This document shows positions 44,320 through 54,827 of a DNA stretch of 64,000 nucleotides, one piece after another. The stretch comes from Pseudo-nitzschia pungens (taxonomy: Eukaryota > Bacillariophyta > Bacillariophyceae > Bacillariales > Bacillariaceae). Position 1 is the first letter of the stretch. Each line of letters opens with the position of its first letter. The notes beneath the pieces were generated by a model. That model did not search any database, had not been told where the DNA came from, and saw only the letters and a program-made list of their open reading frames with translations. The DNA is taken from NCBI GenBank assembly GCA_037355855.1, contig CM074762.1, positions 5,921,664 through 5,985,663 on the forward strand, given 5' to 3'. The translations under genes were made by a program, and so were the position numbers.

Positions 44320-44574
44320 TTAACTGATTAACGATGATTTTGAAAGAATTTCAACTAACTTCCAACGTTTTCTTTTACTTAATGGGCGACATTCTTGAAC
44401 TAATACTTGATCTCCAATATTACATTTTTCTAGCTCATCATGTGCTAAATATTTTTTAGTTTTGACTAACGTTTTAGAGTAAATTGGATGAGGATATCTA
44501 TTTTCAATTTTAACTACAATCGTCTTTTGCATTTTATTGCTAACGACAATACCAACTTGTTGTTTAACTGGCAT
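44320..44574 (-). CDS. rps17: 30S ribosomal protein S17
   Basis: An 84-residue OB-fold protein with [20 protein letters not shown] and [20 protein letters not shown]. It follows rpl29. Confidence 0.96.
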   Translation of the reverse strand: MPVKQQVGIVVSNKMQKTIVVKIENRYPHPIYSKTLVKTKKYLAHDELEKCNIGDQVLVQECRPLSKRKRWKLVEILSKSSLIS

Positions 44575-44609
44575 TTTTTAACTCCTTAAATTCCAAATTA
44601 TTGATTAAT

Positions 44610-44825
44610 CTATTCTGGTTGCTCTGCGTTTTCTAACCGTAATGTTAAAAGAGTCTTTAAATGAGCTAACTCACGCTTTGCATACTTTATTTCATGTGAT
44701 TTTAGATTTTGGCGTGTCGCTTTTTTGAATCGTAAATTAAACAATTTGGTTTCAGTTTCAATAATCGCTTTTGAAATTTCGACATTTGAAAGCGAAAGAA
44801 TATCAGTGAATTGAGGTAAACTCAT
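44610..44825 (-). CDS. rpl29: 50S ribosomal protein L29
   Basis: A 71-residue two-helix protein with KLFNLRFKKATRQ and the C-terminal KRELAHLKTLLTLR. It follows rpl16 by 3 nt. Confidence 0.92.
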   Translation of the reverse strand: MSLPQFTDILSLSNVEISKAIIETETKLFNLRFKKATRQNLKSHEIKYAKRELAHLKTLLTLRLENAEQPE

Positions 44826-44828
44826 AGC

Positions 44829-45245
44829 TTATTTAATATTGTCTTTAGTAATAAATTTTGTTTTTAAAGGTAATTTATAAGCAGCTAAACTTAATGCAGC
44901 TTTTGCAACTTCTTCAGGAACTGAACTAATTTCAAAAATAATAGTTCCCGGTTTCACTACTGCTACCCAATAGTCTACAGCACCTTTACCAGATCCCATT
45001 CGTGATTCAGCCGCTCGTGCTGTAACAGTTTTATCGGGGAAAATACGAATCCATAATTTTGCTCCACGTTTTGTATAACGTGTAATTGTTCTTCGCGATG
45101 CTTCAATTTGACGTGAGGTAATCCAGTTTGGTTCTAACGCTTGTAAACCAAAACTACCAAAGCAAATTTGATTACCACGTGTTGCTTTTCCTCGCATACG
45201 TCCACGATGGTATTTTCTATATTTTGTTCTTTTTGGACTTAACAT
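44829..45245 (-). CDS. rpl16: 50S ribosomal protein L16
   Basis: A 138-residue protein with [39 protein letters not shown] and [19 protein letters not shown]. No intron. Confidence 0.97.
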   Translation of the reverse strand: MLSPKRTKYRKYHRGRMRGKATRGNQICFGSFGLQALEPNWITSRQIEASRRTITRYTKRGAKLWIRIFPDKTVTARAAESRMGSGKGAVDYWVAVVKPGTIIFEISSVPEEVAKAALSLAAYKLPLKTKFITKDNIK

Positions 45246-45291
45246 AACAAATTATTGTAATAAAAATATAAATTGTCTTAATAAATCTTAG

Positions 45292-45936
45292 TTATTTAGA
45301 TAAAATTTCACTTTTAAAAAGCCAAATTTTAATTCCTAAAACGCCATAGATTGTATTAGCTTCTGTTGTTGCATAATCAATATCTGCTCGTAAAGTTTGT
45401 AATGGTACGCGACCCTCACGAACCCACTCGCTTCGAGCAATTTCTGCTCCGTTTAATCGACCAGAAACTTGAATTTTAATTCCATTGACATTTTGTCGTT
45501 GTGCTCGTTGTAACACAGTTCGTGTAGCACGTCTAAAAGCAACACGTTTTTCTAATTGTTTAGCAACTAAATCAGCTAAAAGTTTTGCATCTAAATCTTC
45601 AAATTCAATTTCCGAAACTTTAATTGTTAATTGACGACCTACTGGTAATAACTTTTTAAGATTTTTTAACAAATTTTTTAATCCATTACCCATATCATCA
45701 ACTAAAATTCCTGGTTTTCCAGTTTCAATAGTTAATTGAATATGGTCTTTCAATACATTTCGACAAATTTTTACATTTGAAATATAATTTGCTCTTGAAA
45801 TTGTATTGATGTAAGTTCGAATTTTATCATCTTCTTCTAAAATACTAGCGTACTGATTAAAATTAGCATACCATACAGATTTATGCTCTTGTACGACACC
45901 TAATCGAAATCCTAAAGGATGTGTTTTTTGACCCAT
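45292..45936 (-). CDS. rps3: 30S ribosomal protein S3
   Basis: A 214-residue protein starting MGQKTHPLGFRLG. A KH domain is followed by GIKIQVSGRLNGAEIARSEW and the PLQTLRADIDYATTEANTIYG region. Normal size for red-lineage plastids. Confidence 0.96.
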   Translation of the reverse strand: MGQKTHPLGFRLGVVQEHKSVWYANFNQYASILEEDDKIRTYINTISRANYISNVKICRNVLKDHIQLTIETGKPGILVDDMGNGLKNLLKNLKKLLPVGRQLTIKVSEIEFEDLDAKLLADLVAKQLEKRVAFRRATRTVLQRAQRQNVNGIKIQVSGRLNGAEIARSEWVREGRVPLQTLRADIDYATTEANTIYGVLGIKIWLFKSEILSK

Positions 45937-45974
45937 ATACGAATTGTTTTAATTTAAAATCATCAATTTATAAT

Positions 45975-46322
45975 TTAATCGTTCTCTGTCATAACCACTG
46001 TAATATGACATGTTGGTTTTAAAATTTTATATGCTCGGCCTTGTGCACGAGGACGGATTCTTTTTAATTTCGGTCCTTCATCCGCAAAAATTTCATTAAT
46101 AATTAATTTCTTTTTATCTAATCCATAATTATGTTTTGCATTTGCAGCTGCAGAGTGAACAACTTGCCAAATAGGTCCACCAGCATCATAAGGTAAAAAT
46201 TCTAAAATCATTAATGCTTCTTGATATGAACGACCACGAATTTGATCGATCACTCGTCTAATTTTATGCGGAGACATCCGAATATATTTTGCTACTGCTT
46301 TTACTGATTGCGAATTGGCCAT
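45975..46322 (-). CDS. rpl22: 50S ribosomal protein L22
   Basis: A 115-residue protein with [19 protein letters not shown] and the exit-tunnel loop region [20 protein letters not shown]. Confidence 0.95.
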   Translation of the reverse strand: MANSQSVKAVAKYIRMSPHKIRRVIDQIRGRSYQEALMILEFLPYDAGGPIWQVVHSAAANAKHNYGLDKKKLIINEIFADEGPKLKRIRPRAQGRAYKILKPTCHITVVMTEND

Positions 46323-46388
46323 AGTAAGTTAGTTAATACATGTATTTTTAGTTTATAAAAGTCACTTTCTGTTTATGAAACTCACACT

Positions 46389-47063
46389 TTACCATAACGG
46401 TTCTGGTTTCTTCACAGGAAGTTTAGTTGTATACAAAAATTTAATAGTTATATAACTAAAAGGTTCTAAATTGGAACTATTTTTCGTTAAAAATTTATTA
46501 ACTTTTGACTGTTGGTGAATGTAAATCTCATCAACCCAAATATCAAAAAAATCAATCGAAAAATTATTTTGTAAATAAAGAACAGGTGAATAAAGAATAG
46601 TTAATAAATTATCTCGCTCAACGTTTTTAGACTTTAATGAATAGATAATGTCATCAATAATATGATAAAAATATTTATTCTGAAAATTATTTAACATAAT
46701 TTTATCCACTACTGATAATTCATTTTTATACTTTATGTAAAATGTTTTGGATTTAATTTCATTAGAATTGGGATAAGAGTGTGTCCACCGAGTAAATAAT
46801 TGTCTACCTTCATATGGTAACTTTAATTTTTCATTCATCTCAATACGTTCAAGAGCTTTAAAACTTTTTTTGTCTAGAGATAATGATATCCAGTCACCAA
46901 CACTATTTTCATTTTGCAGGTAGACATCATTTTTAGTTTCTTTTTGTCTATTAGAAATAGAAGATTGTTCCAGACATTTACACTGATGTTCATGTAAATT
47001 TCGAAAAGTTGTGGCCGGATCTCCAATTAATTGGACAAGATAACGAAATAAATTCAAATTCAT
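46389..47063 (-). CDS. ycf88: Ycf88, diatom plastid hypothetical protein
   Basis: A 224-residue protein starting MNLNLFRYLVQLIGDPATTF. Its position between rps19 and rpl22, where most lineages have nothing, matches the diatom-specific Ycf88. It is polar, K/N/S-rich and has no clear motif or membrane helix. The frame is open 24 codons further upstream, but that would overlap rps19, so the Met at 47063 is chosen. Function unknown; co-transcription with ribosomal genes is only suggestive. Confidence 0.8.
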   Translation of the reverse strand: MNLNLFRYLVQLIGDPATTFRNLHEHQCKCLEQSSISNRQKETKNDVYLQNENSVGDWISLSLDKKSFKALERIEMNEKLKLPYEGRQLFTRWTHSYPNSNEIKSKTFYIKYKNELSVVDKIMLNNFQNKYFYHIIDDIIYSLKSKNVERDNLLTILYSPVLYLQNNFSIDFFDIWVDEIYIHQQSKVNKFLTKNSSNLEPFSYITIKFLYTTKLPVKKPEPLW

Positions 47064-47076
47064 TAGTTTTGAGTAA

Positions 47077-47355
47077 TTAACGTTTTGATTTTCTATCAGC
47101 TTTAATATGAGTTTTAAAATTTCTTGTCGAGACAAATTCCCCCAATTTATGTCCTACTAATTGATCTGAAATAAAAATTGGTACATGCTGTTTTCCATTA
47201 TAGACTGCAATTGTAAAACCAACCATATTTGGTAAAATTGTTGAAGATCTTGACCAAGTAGTAATTGTATCTTTTTTATTTTCCTTATTCATCTTATCAA
47301 TTTTTTTTAATAAATGATAAGCAACAAAGGGACTTTTTTTTAATGATCTTGCCAT
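47077..47355 (-). CDS. rps19: 30S ribosomal protein S19
   Basis: A 92-residue protein starting [19 protein letters not shown], with [20 protein letters not shown] and [16 protein letters not shown]19 contacts S13 in the 30S head. Confidence 0.96.
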   Translation of the reverse strand: MARSLKKSPFVAYHLLKKIDKMNKENKKDTITTWSRSSTILPNMVGFTIAVYNGKQHVPIFISDQLVGHKLGEFVSTRNFKTHIKADRKSKR

Positions 47356-47393
47356 TTTTTAAATCTTTTTGTTAATAATCGTAAATAATTATC

Positions 47394-48224
47394 CTACACA
47401 GGACGTCGGCGAAGGATGTAGTTATCACTCAATTTCTTGTTTTTTCTTGTTTTCATACCTAAAGCTGGTTTACCCCATGGTGTTAAAGGACGTGTACGAC
47501 CAATCGGTGCTCTCCCTTCACCACCCCCATGTGGGTGATCACATGGATTCATAACTGAACCACGTACTGCTGGACGTTTTCCAAGCCAACGACTTCTACC
47601 AGCTTTTCCACTTTGAACTAAAAAGGCATCATTATTACTGATTTCACCGATTGTTGCAAAACATTCTTTTCGTAATAATCGAATTTCTTTTGATGGTAAA
47701 CGTAATGTAACGTAATCACCTTCTTTCGCTAAAATTTTTGCTGATGTACCAGCTGCACGAACAAGTTGCCCACCTTTGTTTGGAATTAATTCAAGATTAT
47801 GAACCGATGTACCTAAAGGAATTTCACTTAAAGGTAATGTATTACCAATACTAACTGGTGATCCTGATCCAGATAAAATTGTATCACCAATATTTAAACC
47901 TTTTGAGTGTAAAATATAGCGCTTTTCACCATCACTATAGTTGATTAATGAGATACGGGCATTCCGGTTTGGATCATATTCGATGCTTTTTACAATTCCA
48001 TTGATTTCATATTTGTTACGTTTGAAATCAATTAATCGATAACGTCGTTTATGCCCACCACCGCGATGTCTAATTGTAATAACACCTCGATTATTACGTC
48101 CTTTATTACGATGGTTTTTTTTAATTAAAATTCGTTCTGGTTTAGCTTTTGTAATTTCTGTAAAAGCTGAAAGAGCACGATGTCGTGTTCCGGGTGTATA
48201 TGATTTATAAAGACGGATACTCAT
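47394..48224 (-). CDS. rpl2: 50S ribosomal protein L2
   Basis: A 276-residue protein with [20 protein letters not shown] and [20 protein letters not shown], which contains the histidine near the peptidyl-transferase centre. Full length, no intron. Confidence 0.98.
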   Translation of the reverse strand: MSIRLYKSYTPGTRHRALSAFTEITKAKPERILIKKNHRNKGRNNRGVITIRHRGGGHKRRYRLIDFKRNKYEINGIVKSIEYDPNRNARISLINYSDGEKRYILHSKGLNIGDTILSGSGSPVSIGNTLPLSEIPLGTSVHNLELIPNKGGQLVRAAGTSAKILAKEGDYVTLRLPSKEIRLLRKECFATIGEISNNDAFLVQSGKAGRSRWLGKRPAVRGSVMNPCDHPHGGGEGRAPIGRTRPLTPWGKPALGMKTRKNKKLSDNYILRRRPV

Positions 48225-48245
48225 AAACTTTTGTTTTTATATTTA

Positions 48246-48545
48246 TTAATTTTCTGTAAATAAGTCTATTACATCACCTTTGGCTAAACTTACAATTGCT
48301 TTTTTATATTGTGGTTTCCAACCAATATATTTGCCTACACGTTTCTTTTTACGTGGAAGACGGCAACTATTAACTTTTACAACTTTAACATTAAATAAAT
48401 ATTCAATTGTATTTTTAATGGTAATTTTATCCGAGTTACGGTCAACGATAAAAGTATATTGATTATTTTCTAAAAGTCTTGTTGCTTTGTCAGTTATAAG
48501 AGGATATTTAATAATATTTGCATTACTAAGATTTGAATTAGTCAC
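48246..48545 (-). CDS. rpl23: 50S ribosomal protein L23
   Basis: A 99-residue tunnel-exit protein with [20 protein letters not shown] and [20 protein letters not shown]. Overlaps rpl4 by 8 nt. Confidence 0.95.
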   Translation of the reverse strand: MTNSNLSNANIIKYPLITDKATRLLENNQYTFIVDRNSDKITIKNTIEYLFNVKVVKVNSCRLPRKKKRVGKYIGWKPQYKKAIVSLAKGDVIDLFTEN

Positions 48546-49185
48546 AATAAGTTTCCTTTATATCATTTATTGACGATGAGCTTAATACAATTTGCTTCGT
48601 TTTTAATAAGCTATAAGTATTTAAATTTGAAGCTAAAATTAATTCTACATTTTTAAGATTTTGCGTCGCTAATTTCAATGAATCGGTTTTTTTTGAAACA
48701 ACGACTAAAACTTTTTGATTAGAATCAATATTACAGTTTTCACACATTTTTAAAAAACTTTTAGTTTTTGATTCAATAAGTGTGGTCTCTAAATCTTCAA
48801 TAATTATAACATTATTTTTTTTGTTATATAACAAGGTTTGTAAAGCTAATTGACGTTCTTTTTTATTTAACTTTAACTTAACTGATTTTGGTTTTGGACC
48901 AAAAGTCACACCACCACCTTTCCATAACGGTGATCTGCTAGAACCCGCACGTGCTCGTCCAGTTCCTTTTTGTTGCCATGGTTTGCGACCCCCACCTCGA
49001 ACTTCACTTCGAGTTTTTGTTGATACTGTACCTTGTCTTTTAGAATTTAAATGGCGTACAAGATCCTTATGTAATACGTAATTTCCTGAATTCTCAAGAA
49101 TATTTAATGTTAATTCATATGTAGAATCTATGGGTTTTCCACTAATATCTAATGGAGTATATTTTATAAACTTTTGAACGGTCAT
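48538..49185 (-). CDS. rpl4: 50S ribosomal protein L4
   Basis: A 215-residue protein with the extended-loop block [20 protein letters not shown] and [19 protein letters not shown]. It follows rpl3. Confidence 0.96.
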   Translation of the reverse strand: MTVQKFIKYTPLDISGKPIDSTYELTLNILENSGNYVLHKDLVRHLNSKRQGTVSTKTRSEVRGGGRKPWQQKGTGRARAGSSRSPLWKGGGVTFGPKPKSVKLKLNKKERQLALQTLLYNKKNNVIIIEDLETTLIESKTKSFLKMCENCNIDSNQKVLVVVSKKTDSLKLATQNLKNVELILASNLNTYSLLKTKQIVLSSSSINDIKETYCD

Positions 49186-49211
49186 ACTTAAATTTTGCTA
49201 ATATAATTTTC

Positions 49212-49835
49212 TTAATTAGAAGGAGTAATACTTAATAAATTTCCAGGTTTTCCAGGAACTGAACCTTTGATGATTAAAATGTTTTCTTCAGAATTTAATT
49301 GAATAACTTTCAGTTTTTTAATAGTTGTAAGTTTATTGCCTAATTGACCTGCCATTTTTTTACCTGGTAAAACACGTCCTGGTGTTGTACCCATACCAAT
49401 TGAACCCGGTGCTCTATGATTTTTTGAACCGTGTGTCATTGGTCCACGCGTGAAATTATGACGTTTTTGTAAGCCTGAAAATCCTTTACCAACTGTTTTA
49501 CCTTTGATGTTAACTAATTGATCAACGGAAAGTAGATCAACGTTTAAAACTTGACCAACTTCAAACTCGTCTACATTAGGAACTCGAAATTCTTTTAAAT
49601 ACTTTAAAGGTTGAATATTTGATTTCTGTAAATGACCTAACTCAGATTGAGTTAAAGATTTATTTGACGTATTACTATAACCAACTTGAATAGCATTATA
49701 ACCGTCTTTTGATTCTGTTTTGATTTGCGTGATCATACAAGGTCCAACTTTTAGAATTGTCACAGGAATGATATTCCCTGACTCATCAAAAATTTGCGTC
49801 ATACCAATTTTATTACCTAATAAACCTATACTCAC
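49212..49835 (-). CDS. rpl3: 50S ribosomal protein L3
   Basis: A 207-residue protein starting [20 protein letters not shown], with [19 protein letters not shown] and [14 protein letters not shown]. It is first in the large minus-strand ribosomal cluster, preceded by a ribosome binding site (GGGAGGAC), and divergent from dnaK. Confidence 0.97.
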   Translation of the reverse strand: MSIGLLGNKIGMTQIFDESGNIIPVTILKVGPCMITQIKTESKDGYNAIQVGYSNTSNKSLTQSELGHLQKSNIQPLKYLKEFRVPNVDEFEVGQVLNVDLLSVDQLVNIKGKTVGKGFSGLQKRHNFTRGPMTHGSKNHRAPGSIGMGTTPGRVLPGKKMAGQLGNKLTTIKKLKVIQLNSEENILIIKGSVPGKPGNLLSITPSN

Positions 49836-50230
49836 GATAGTCCTCCCAATATTTTTATTATGTTTTATTTACACGACGTCAATTCACGATTAGAATTTAA
49901 TAAACTAACTAAAATTAGTAAATTATAACCTTAGTTTAAAAATCTTTCTATTTTTTTGTCTATATATGGTATTTAAACACTGTTACTAGTATTAATGTTA
50001 GAAATAAAATTATACTAATAATTCAATATACATAAAACAAGAGTTTTGTTGAGTCGATAAAAATTTCTACGTAGCTACCTTGAATTCACATATGTGCTAC
50101 TTTTTTATTATTCAATTAAAATACACTTTTATTTTTTTAATTACTACGGTGATTCCTCTTACAAAAATAAAGTAAACGGTTTATAATTATAAACAAAATA
50201 TACATTTCAAATAATTTAGGAGAAAAAACT
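49836..50230. promoter_or_regulatory. Divergent rpl3 / dnaK promoter region
   Basis: A 395-nt AT-rich spacer. On the dnaK side, TTACAA (50159-50164), a 17-nt spacer and TATAAT (50182-50187) could be a promoter. That -10 box lies in a perfect 16-bp palindrome (50179-50194). A ribosome binding site (TTTAGGAG) precedes the dnaK ATG. The ribosomal-cluster promoter must lie in the left part, but I cannot place it. Confidence 0.5.
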
Positions 50231-52027
50231 ATGTCAAAAGTGGTTGGTATTGATTTAGGAACAACGAATTCAGTTGTAGCAGCAATTGAAGGTGGTCAAC
50301 CAAGTGTTATTATTAATAGCGAAGGATTACGTACAACTCCATCGATTGTCGCATATACAAAAAAACAAGAATTATTAGTAGGTCAAATTGCAAAACGACA
50401 AGCTGTAATTAATCCCGAAAATACTTTCTTTTCAGTAAAACGATTCATTGGTTCAAAAGAAACAGAAGTTTCAGCAGAAGCAAAACAATTACCGTATACA
50501 ATTACGAATGATTCAAAAGATAATATTAAAATTAAATGTCCAGCTTTAGACAAAGAATTTAGTCCAGAAGAAATTTCTGCTCAAGTTTTACGTAAGTTAA
50601 TTAATGACGCATCAGAATACTTAAAACAAGATGTAAAGCAGGCAGTTATTACTGTACCAGCATATTTTAATGACTCTCAACGTCAAGCAACTATGGATGC
50701 AGGTAAAATTGCAGGGGTTGAAGTTTTAAGAATTCTTAATGAACCAACAGCAGCATCATTAGCTTATGGACTAGATAAAAAACAAAATGAAACAATTTTA
50801 GTTTTTGATTTGGGTGGTGGAACCTTTGATGTTTCTATTTTAGAAGTAGGTGATGGAATTTTTGAAGTTTTATCAACAGCAGGTGATACTAAATTAGGTG
50901 GTGATGATTTTGATAAGGTTTTAGTAAATTGGTTAATTCAAAACTTTAAAGACAAAGAAGGTATTGATTTATCAACTGATATTCAAGCATTACAACGTTT
51001 AACAGAAGCGGCTGAAAAAGCAAAAATGGAATTATCAACGGTTCAAGAAACAAAAATTTCTTTACCATTCATTACTGCAGATGCATCAGGACCAAAACAT
51101 ATTGATCAAGAGTTAACGCGAGAGGTTTTTGAAGTCTTATGTGAAGATTTAATTGAGCGTTGTCGCATTCCTGTTGAAAAAGCAATTAATGATGCTAGAT
51201 TAGACAAATCAGATATTGATGAAATTGTATTAGTTGGGGGTTCTACTCGTATTCCAGCAATTCAAAACTTAGTAGAGTCATTAACAGGTAAAAAACCAAA
51301 TCAATCTGTAAACCCTGATGAAGTAGTTGCAATTGGAGCAGCAGTTCAAGCAGGTATTTTAGCTGGGGAAATTAAAGATATCTTATTATTAGATGTAACA
51401 CCGCTTTCATTAGGTGTTGAAACACTTGGTGGTGTAATGACAAAAATTATTGCAAGAAACACAACTATTCCTGTTAAAAAATCAGAAATGTTCTCGACAG
51501 CCGTAGATAACCAAACTAATGTTGAAATTCATATTTTACAAGGTGAAAGAGAATTAGTTTCGGCAAATAAAAGTCTTGGAAATTTCCGTTTAGATGGTAT
51601 TCCAGCAGGAAATCGAGGAGTTCCACAAATTGAAGTAACATTTGATATTGATGTGGATGGGATTTTATCTGTAACAGCAAAAGAAAAAGAAACAGGCGTG
51701 GAACAATTTGTAACAATTCAAGGTGCTTCGACATTAAGTGAAAGTGAAGTTCAATCGATGTTAGACGAAGCAGAAAAAAATGCAGCTGCAGATAAAATTA
51801 AACGTGAAAATATTGATCTAAAAAATCAAGCTGATTTATTATGTTCTGAAGTGGAAAAAGAACTTCCAAATGTCCCTTCTGAAGATGAGCAACAGGCAAT
51901 TACAAAATTAATTGGAGAAATTAAAGAAAGTATTCAAAGCGATAATATTGAGACTTTAAAAGTCTTAATTGAAGATTTAAAAGAAAAATTAAATAACATG
52001 AAGTCTCAAGATACAGTAAATCCTTAA
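50231..52027 (+). CDS. dnaK: Hsp70-type chaperone DnaK
   Basis: A 598-residue chaperone. The ATPase domain has [16 protein letters not shown] near the N-terminus, the phosphate-2 motif [17 protein letters not shown], and [14 protein letters not shown]. The substrate domain has [19 protein letters not shown]. The C-terminus is a charged helical lid without the bacterial-length EEV-type tail. Plastid-encoded dnaK is typical of red-lineage algae. Confidence 0.98.
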   Translation: MSKVVGIDLGTTNSVVAAIEGGQPSVIINSEGLRTTPSIVAYTKKQELLVGQIAKRQAVINPENTFFSVKRFIGSKETEVSAEAKQLPYTITNDSKDNIKIKCPALDKEFSPEEISAQVLRKLINDASEYLKQDVKQAVITVPAYFNDSQRQATMDAGKIAGVEVLRILNEPTAASLAYGLDKKQNETILVFDLGGGTFDVSILEVGDGIFEVLSTAGDTKLGGDDFDKVLVNWLIQNFKDKEGIDLSTDIQALQRLTEAAEKAKMELSTVQETKISLPFITADASGPKHIDQELTREVFEVLCEDLIERCRIPVEKAINDARLDKSDIDEIVLVGGSTRIPAIQNLVESLTGKKPNQSVNPDEVVAIGAAVQAGILAGEIKDILLLDVTPLSLGVETLGGVMTKIIARNTTIPVKKSEMFSTAVDNQTNVEIHILQGERELVSANKSLGNFRLDGIPAGNRGVPQIEVTFDIDVDGILSVTAKEKETGVEQFVTIQGASTLSESEVQSMLDEAEKNAAADKIKRENIDLKNQADLLCSEVEKELPNVPSEDEQQAITKLIGEIKESIQSDNIETLKVLIEDLKEKLNNMKSQDTVNP

Positions 52028-52115
52028 TATCCCTTGGAATGAAATGTTATAGGATCAGTTTTGTTTTTAACTAGATCCAATTTATAATTTCTTATACAAA
52101 GTATTGTCCACCAAC

Positions 52116-52165
52116 GTATAAAATTAATTTTTATAAGAATAGAACTATAAAAATTAATTTTATAC
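52116..52165 (+). terminator. Long hairpin after dnaK
   Basis: A perfect 20-bp AT-rich stem (52116-52135 with 52146-52165) and a 10-nt loop, 88 nt after the dnaK stop. It marks the end of the conserved gene cluster before the accessory region. Confidence 0.8.
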
Positions 52166-52219
52166 TTTTATACACTAGTTCTTAAAAATCCTTAAGATGA
52201 AGAAATTGATGATTGGCCT

Positions 52220-52597
52220 ATGGCTAATGCCTATACCGAAATCACCAAATTAGGGAGAAATAGAAATATAAAAGATTTTAATATCAATTACGAAGAAATA
52301 TACATTCCAAATCCAAATCAAAAAGAAACTCCTCAGAATACTTTTAGATTAGTCGTAGATCAACCAATAAATACCCCTTTAAGCACCGAATTAGAGCGAA
52401 TGATTAAAAAAGTGAGTGTAGTTGACCCAGAATTAGCTAATCAATTAACAGAAGATGATTTGGATTTTATAGATTCTAATATAACTAATAAATATCCTGA
52501 TGATACCGATGACACAAAAATTGAAGAGGAGTTGTTTGGGAATTTTGACGAATTTGATCAGGAGGGAGATGATCTCTTGGATTTTGACATAAAATAA
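52220..52597 (+). CDS. Hypothetical protein, 125 residues, acidic C-terminus
   Basis: I do not recognise this protein. It starts MANAYTEITKLGRNRN; an in-frame stop lies 9 codons upstream, and that short stretch (DEEIDDWP) is also open. The second half is strongly acidic (DDLDFIDSN ... DEFDQEGDDLLDFDIK). No membrane helix or known motif is visible. It lies between dnaK and the Rep-like relic on the same strand, 22 nt before the latter, so it may have arrived with it. It could equally be a truncated piece of a longer plasmid-type gene. Confidence 0.5.
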   Translation: MANAYTEITKLGRNRNIKDFNINYEEIYIPNPNQKETPQNTFRLVVDQPINTPLSTELERMIKKVSVVDPELANQLTEDDLDFIDSNITNKYPDDTDDTKIEEELFGNFDEFDQEGDDLLDFDIK

Positions 52598-52619
52598 TAA
52601 CAATAAATAATATATTAAT

Positions 52620-53513
52620 ATGGTTATATCAGCACAAAATAAAGGCTCATATTTTAAAATTAAAATTATTTTGGAGCGAAACCTAATATCAATGGAAGAA
52701 CGCTCCGAAAATGCCTTAGAAAACGAAATAGACATTATATTAGCTAAGATGAATGCATCTTCTCAGGTGTATAAATTTGAAAGTGAAGATAAGAGTCGGA
52801 TTGTTTATTTATTTTCAACAGGGACTAGAAAACGGAAAGGACAGCTCGAGAAATTATTAGCTACGAGCGAAACCATAGGTAGCTTAGTTTATAAGTATCA
52901 AACAGAAGGATTATTGAAAAATGAATTTGCCGATCAAGTAAAACTTTATACAAGCAAACTAAAAAATATAAAAAAACCCCAAGCGTTCGATGGGTACATG
53001 GGAAATGACCTTAAAATTCTAAGTAATTTCGAAAACTATTACCCGTGGCAGAAACAAGTCTGGAACATTATAAAAGTAATTCCGAGTTTAGACCTTCTGA
53101 TTCCCGTGAAATTATACATTTAATTGATCGAGAAGGGTGTACGGGAAAATCGAAATTCGCTAAAAAAATAGTCTTCGATCACCCTTACGACGTTGGAGTT
53201 ATAACATATGGGACAACATCACAGATAAATTCTTCCATTGTAAATTTAGGTCCGAAAAAATTATATATAATTGACTTAACACGAGCAAAATGTAAGACAG
53301 ACAGTGAACGTGATTTAATTGCAGGGCTAGAATCGGGTAAAAATGGGAAAGGGACGGCCCCTTTTAATGGAACCACCTCATATTTTAATTATGAGTCATT
53401 CCAACATTGATAAGTCATTATTATCTAAAGATAGATGGAAAGTCTTCGAAATCGAAGATAAGGAATTAAGAAAAATAGAGCTAGAAGAAGATGAAAATAT
53501 TTTAGTAAAGTAA
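52620..53513 (+). pseudogene. Replication-initiator (Rep) superfamily 3 helicase-like gene, broken frame
   Basis: Three consecutive reading frames together resemble the helicase half of a rolling-circle Rep (CRESS-DNA or plasmid type). Frame 1 (52620-53123) has a lysine-rich N-terminus with no recognisable HUH nickase motifs and ends near YYPWQKQVW. Frame 2 (53045-53410) has Walker A GCTGKS (53135-53152) and Walker B LYIID ending at about 53275. Frame 3 (to the TAA at 53511-53513) has the motif C-like block ILIMSHSN (53382-53405) followed by SKDRWKVFEI. The breaks are near 53070 (A4 run) and 53335-53350. Codon choice includes GGG, CGG and CCC, rare in neighbouring genes. The right part recurs in the other repeat copy. 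Confidence 0.65.
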
Positions 53514-53657
53514 CCGGCCTGATTAAAAAGAAACCATTTAAATTACTGGCAGTTATCACTCTTAGTATAAAAATAATTAACAGGATTCAACAAAATAATA
53601 TTGAAGTTGAATTATTAAATAATTTACCTTTTAGAAAAATTAATATTAGAATAAAAC

Positions 53658-53779
53658 TTTGGCATTGAACTATTTTCCCAGGAGGTGTCCCTCCAAGTAT
53701 TTTCGTCGATTTATAACGTTTCACTACTGAGTTCGAGATGGATCAGTGTGGTTCCGTTGAATACACTAAAAACACCAAA
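53658..53779 (-). rRNA. rrf: 5S ribosomal RNA (repeat copy 2)
   Basis: About 120 nt. The ends pair (TTTGGTGT with GCCAAAG), and the conserved CCATCTCGAACTCAG loop and GGAGGGACACCTCC helix are present. Exact ends approximate. Confidence 0.93.
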
Positions 53780-53785
53780 GCAAAA

Positions 53786-53811
53786 ATAGTTACTAATATT
53801 TTAGTAACTAT
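53786..53811 (-). promoter_or_regulatory. Hairpin in 23S-5S spacer (copy 2)
   Basis: A perfect 11-bp stem (53786-53796 with 53801-53811) and a 4-nt loop between 23S and 5S. Probably an rRNA processing signal. The mirror is at 63386-63411. Confidence 0.6.
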
Positions 53812-53825
53812 ATGTTTATTTAAAA

Positions 53826-53953
53826 ATTCAAGTCCTCGGTCTGTTAGCACATCTCAGCTCATATATTACTATATTTATACTTAATGCCTATCAAACGGTT
53901 AGTCTTACCGTGACCTTACTCACTTACGTGATGAGAATACTTATCTTGAGGTG

Positions 53954-53987
<34 letters not shown>

Positions 53988-54111
53988 CTCCGTACATAGC
54001 TACCCAGCGTTTACCGTTGGCACGATAACTGGTACACCAGAGGTACGTCCTTCTCGGTCCTCTCGTACTAAAGAAGGCTCCTCTCAATATTCTAACGCCT
54101 ACACCGGATAT

Positions 54112-54159
<48 letters not shown>

Positions 54160-54195
54160 CATGGGCGAACAGCCCAACCCTTGGGACGTACTACC

Positions 54196-54264
<69 letters not shown>

Positions 54265-54458
54265 CAGCCTGTTATCCCTAGAGTAACTTTTATCCGTTGA
54301 GTGACGGCCTTTCCACTCAGCACCGTCAGATCACTAAGACCGACTTTCGTCCCTGCTCGACTTGTAGGTCTCACAGTCAAGCTTCCTTATGCCTTTACAC
54401 TCTAGATACGATTTCTACACGTTCAGAGGAAACCTTTGTACGCCTCCGTTACCATTTG

Positions 54459-54492
<34 letters not shown>

Positions 54493-54744
54493 AACTGTCC
54501 TTTGACCAGATCATGATACAAAGTTAGAAATCTAACATTACCAGAGTGGTATCTCACTGATGGCTCCTAAATTCCCGCAAGAATAAACTCAACGCCTCCC
54601 ACCTATACTGCGCAAGTAAAGTCCAATTCCAATTTCAAGTTACAGTAAAGCTTCATAGGGTCTTTCTGTCCAGGTGCAGGTAGTCCGCATCTTCACAGAC
54701 AAGTCTATTTCACCGAGCCCCTCTCCGAGACAGTATCCAAATCA

Positions 54745-54827
<83 letters not shown>

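Larger units (their letters stand above)
53197..54229 (-). repeat. Inverted repeat, segment matching 62968-64000
   Basis: Position p pairs with 117197-p. The segment holds the right part of the Rep-like relic, 5S, and the 23S 3' end. It is contiguous here with 56450-62467, so the repeat is at least 9.27 kb (53197-62467) and extends past the window on the other side. Confidence 0.93.
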
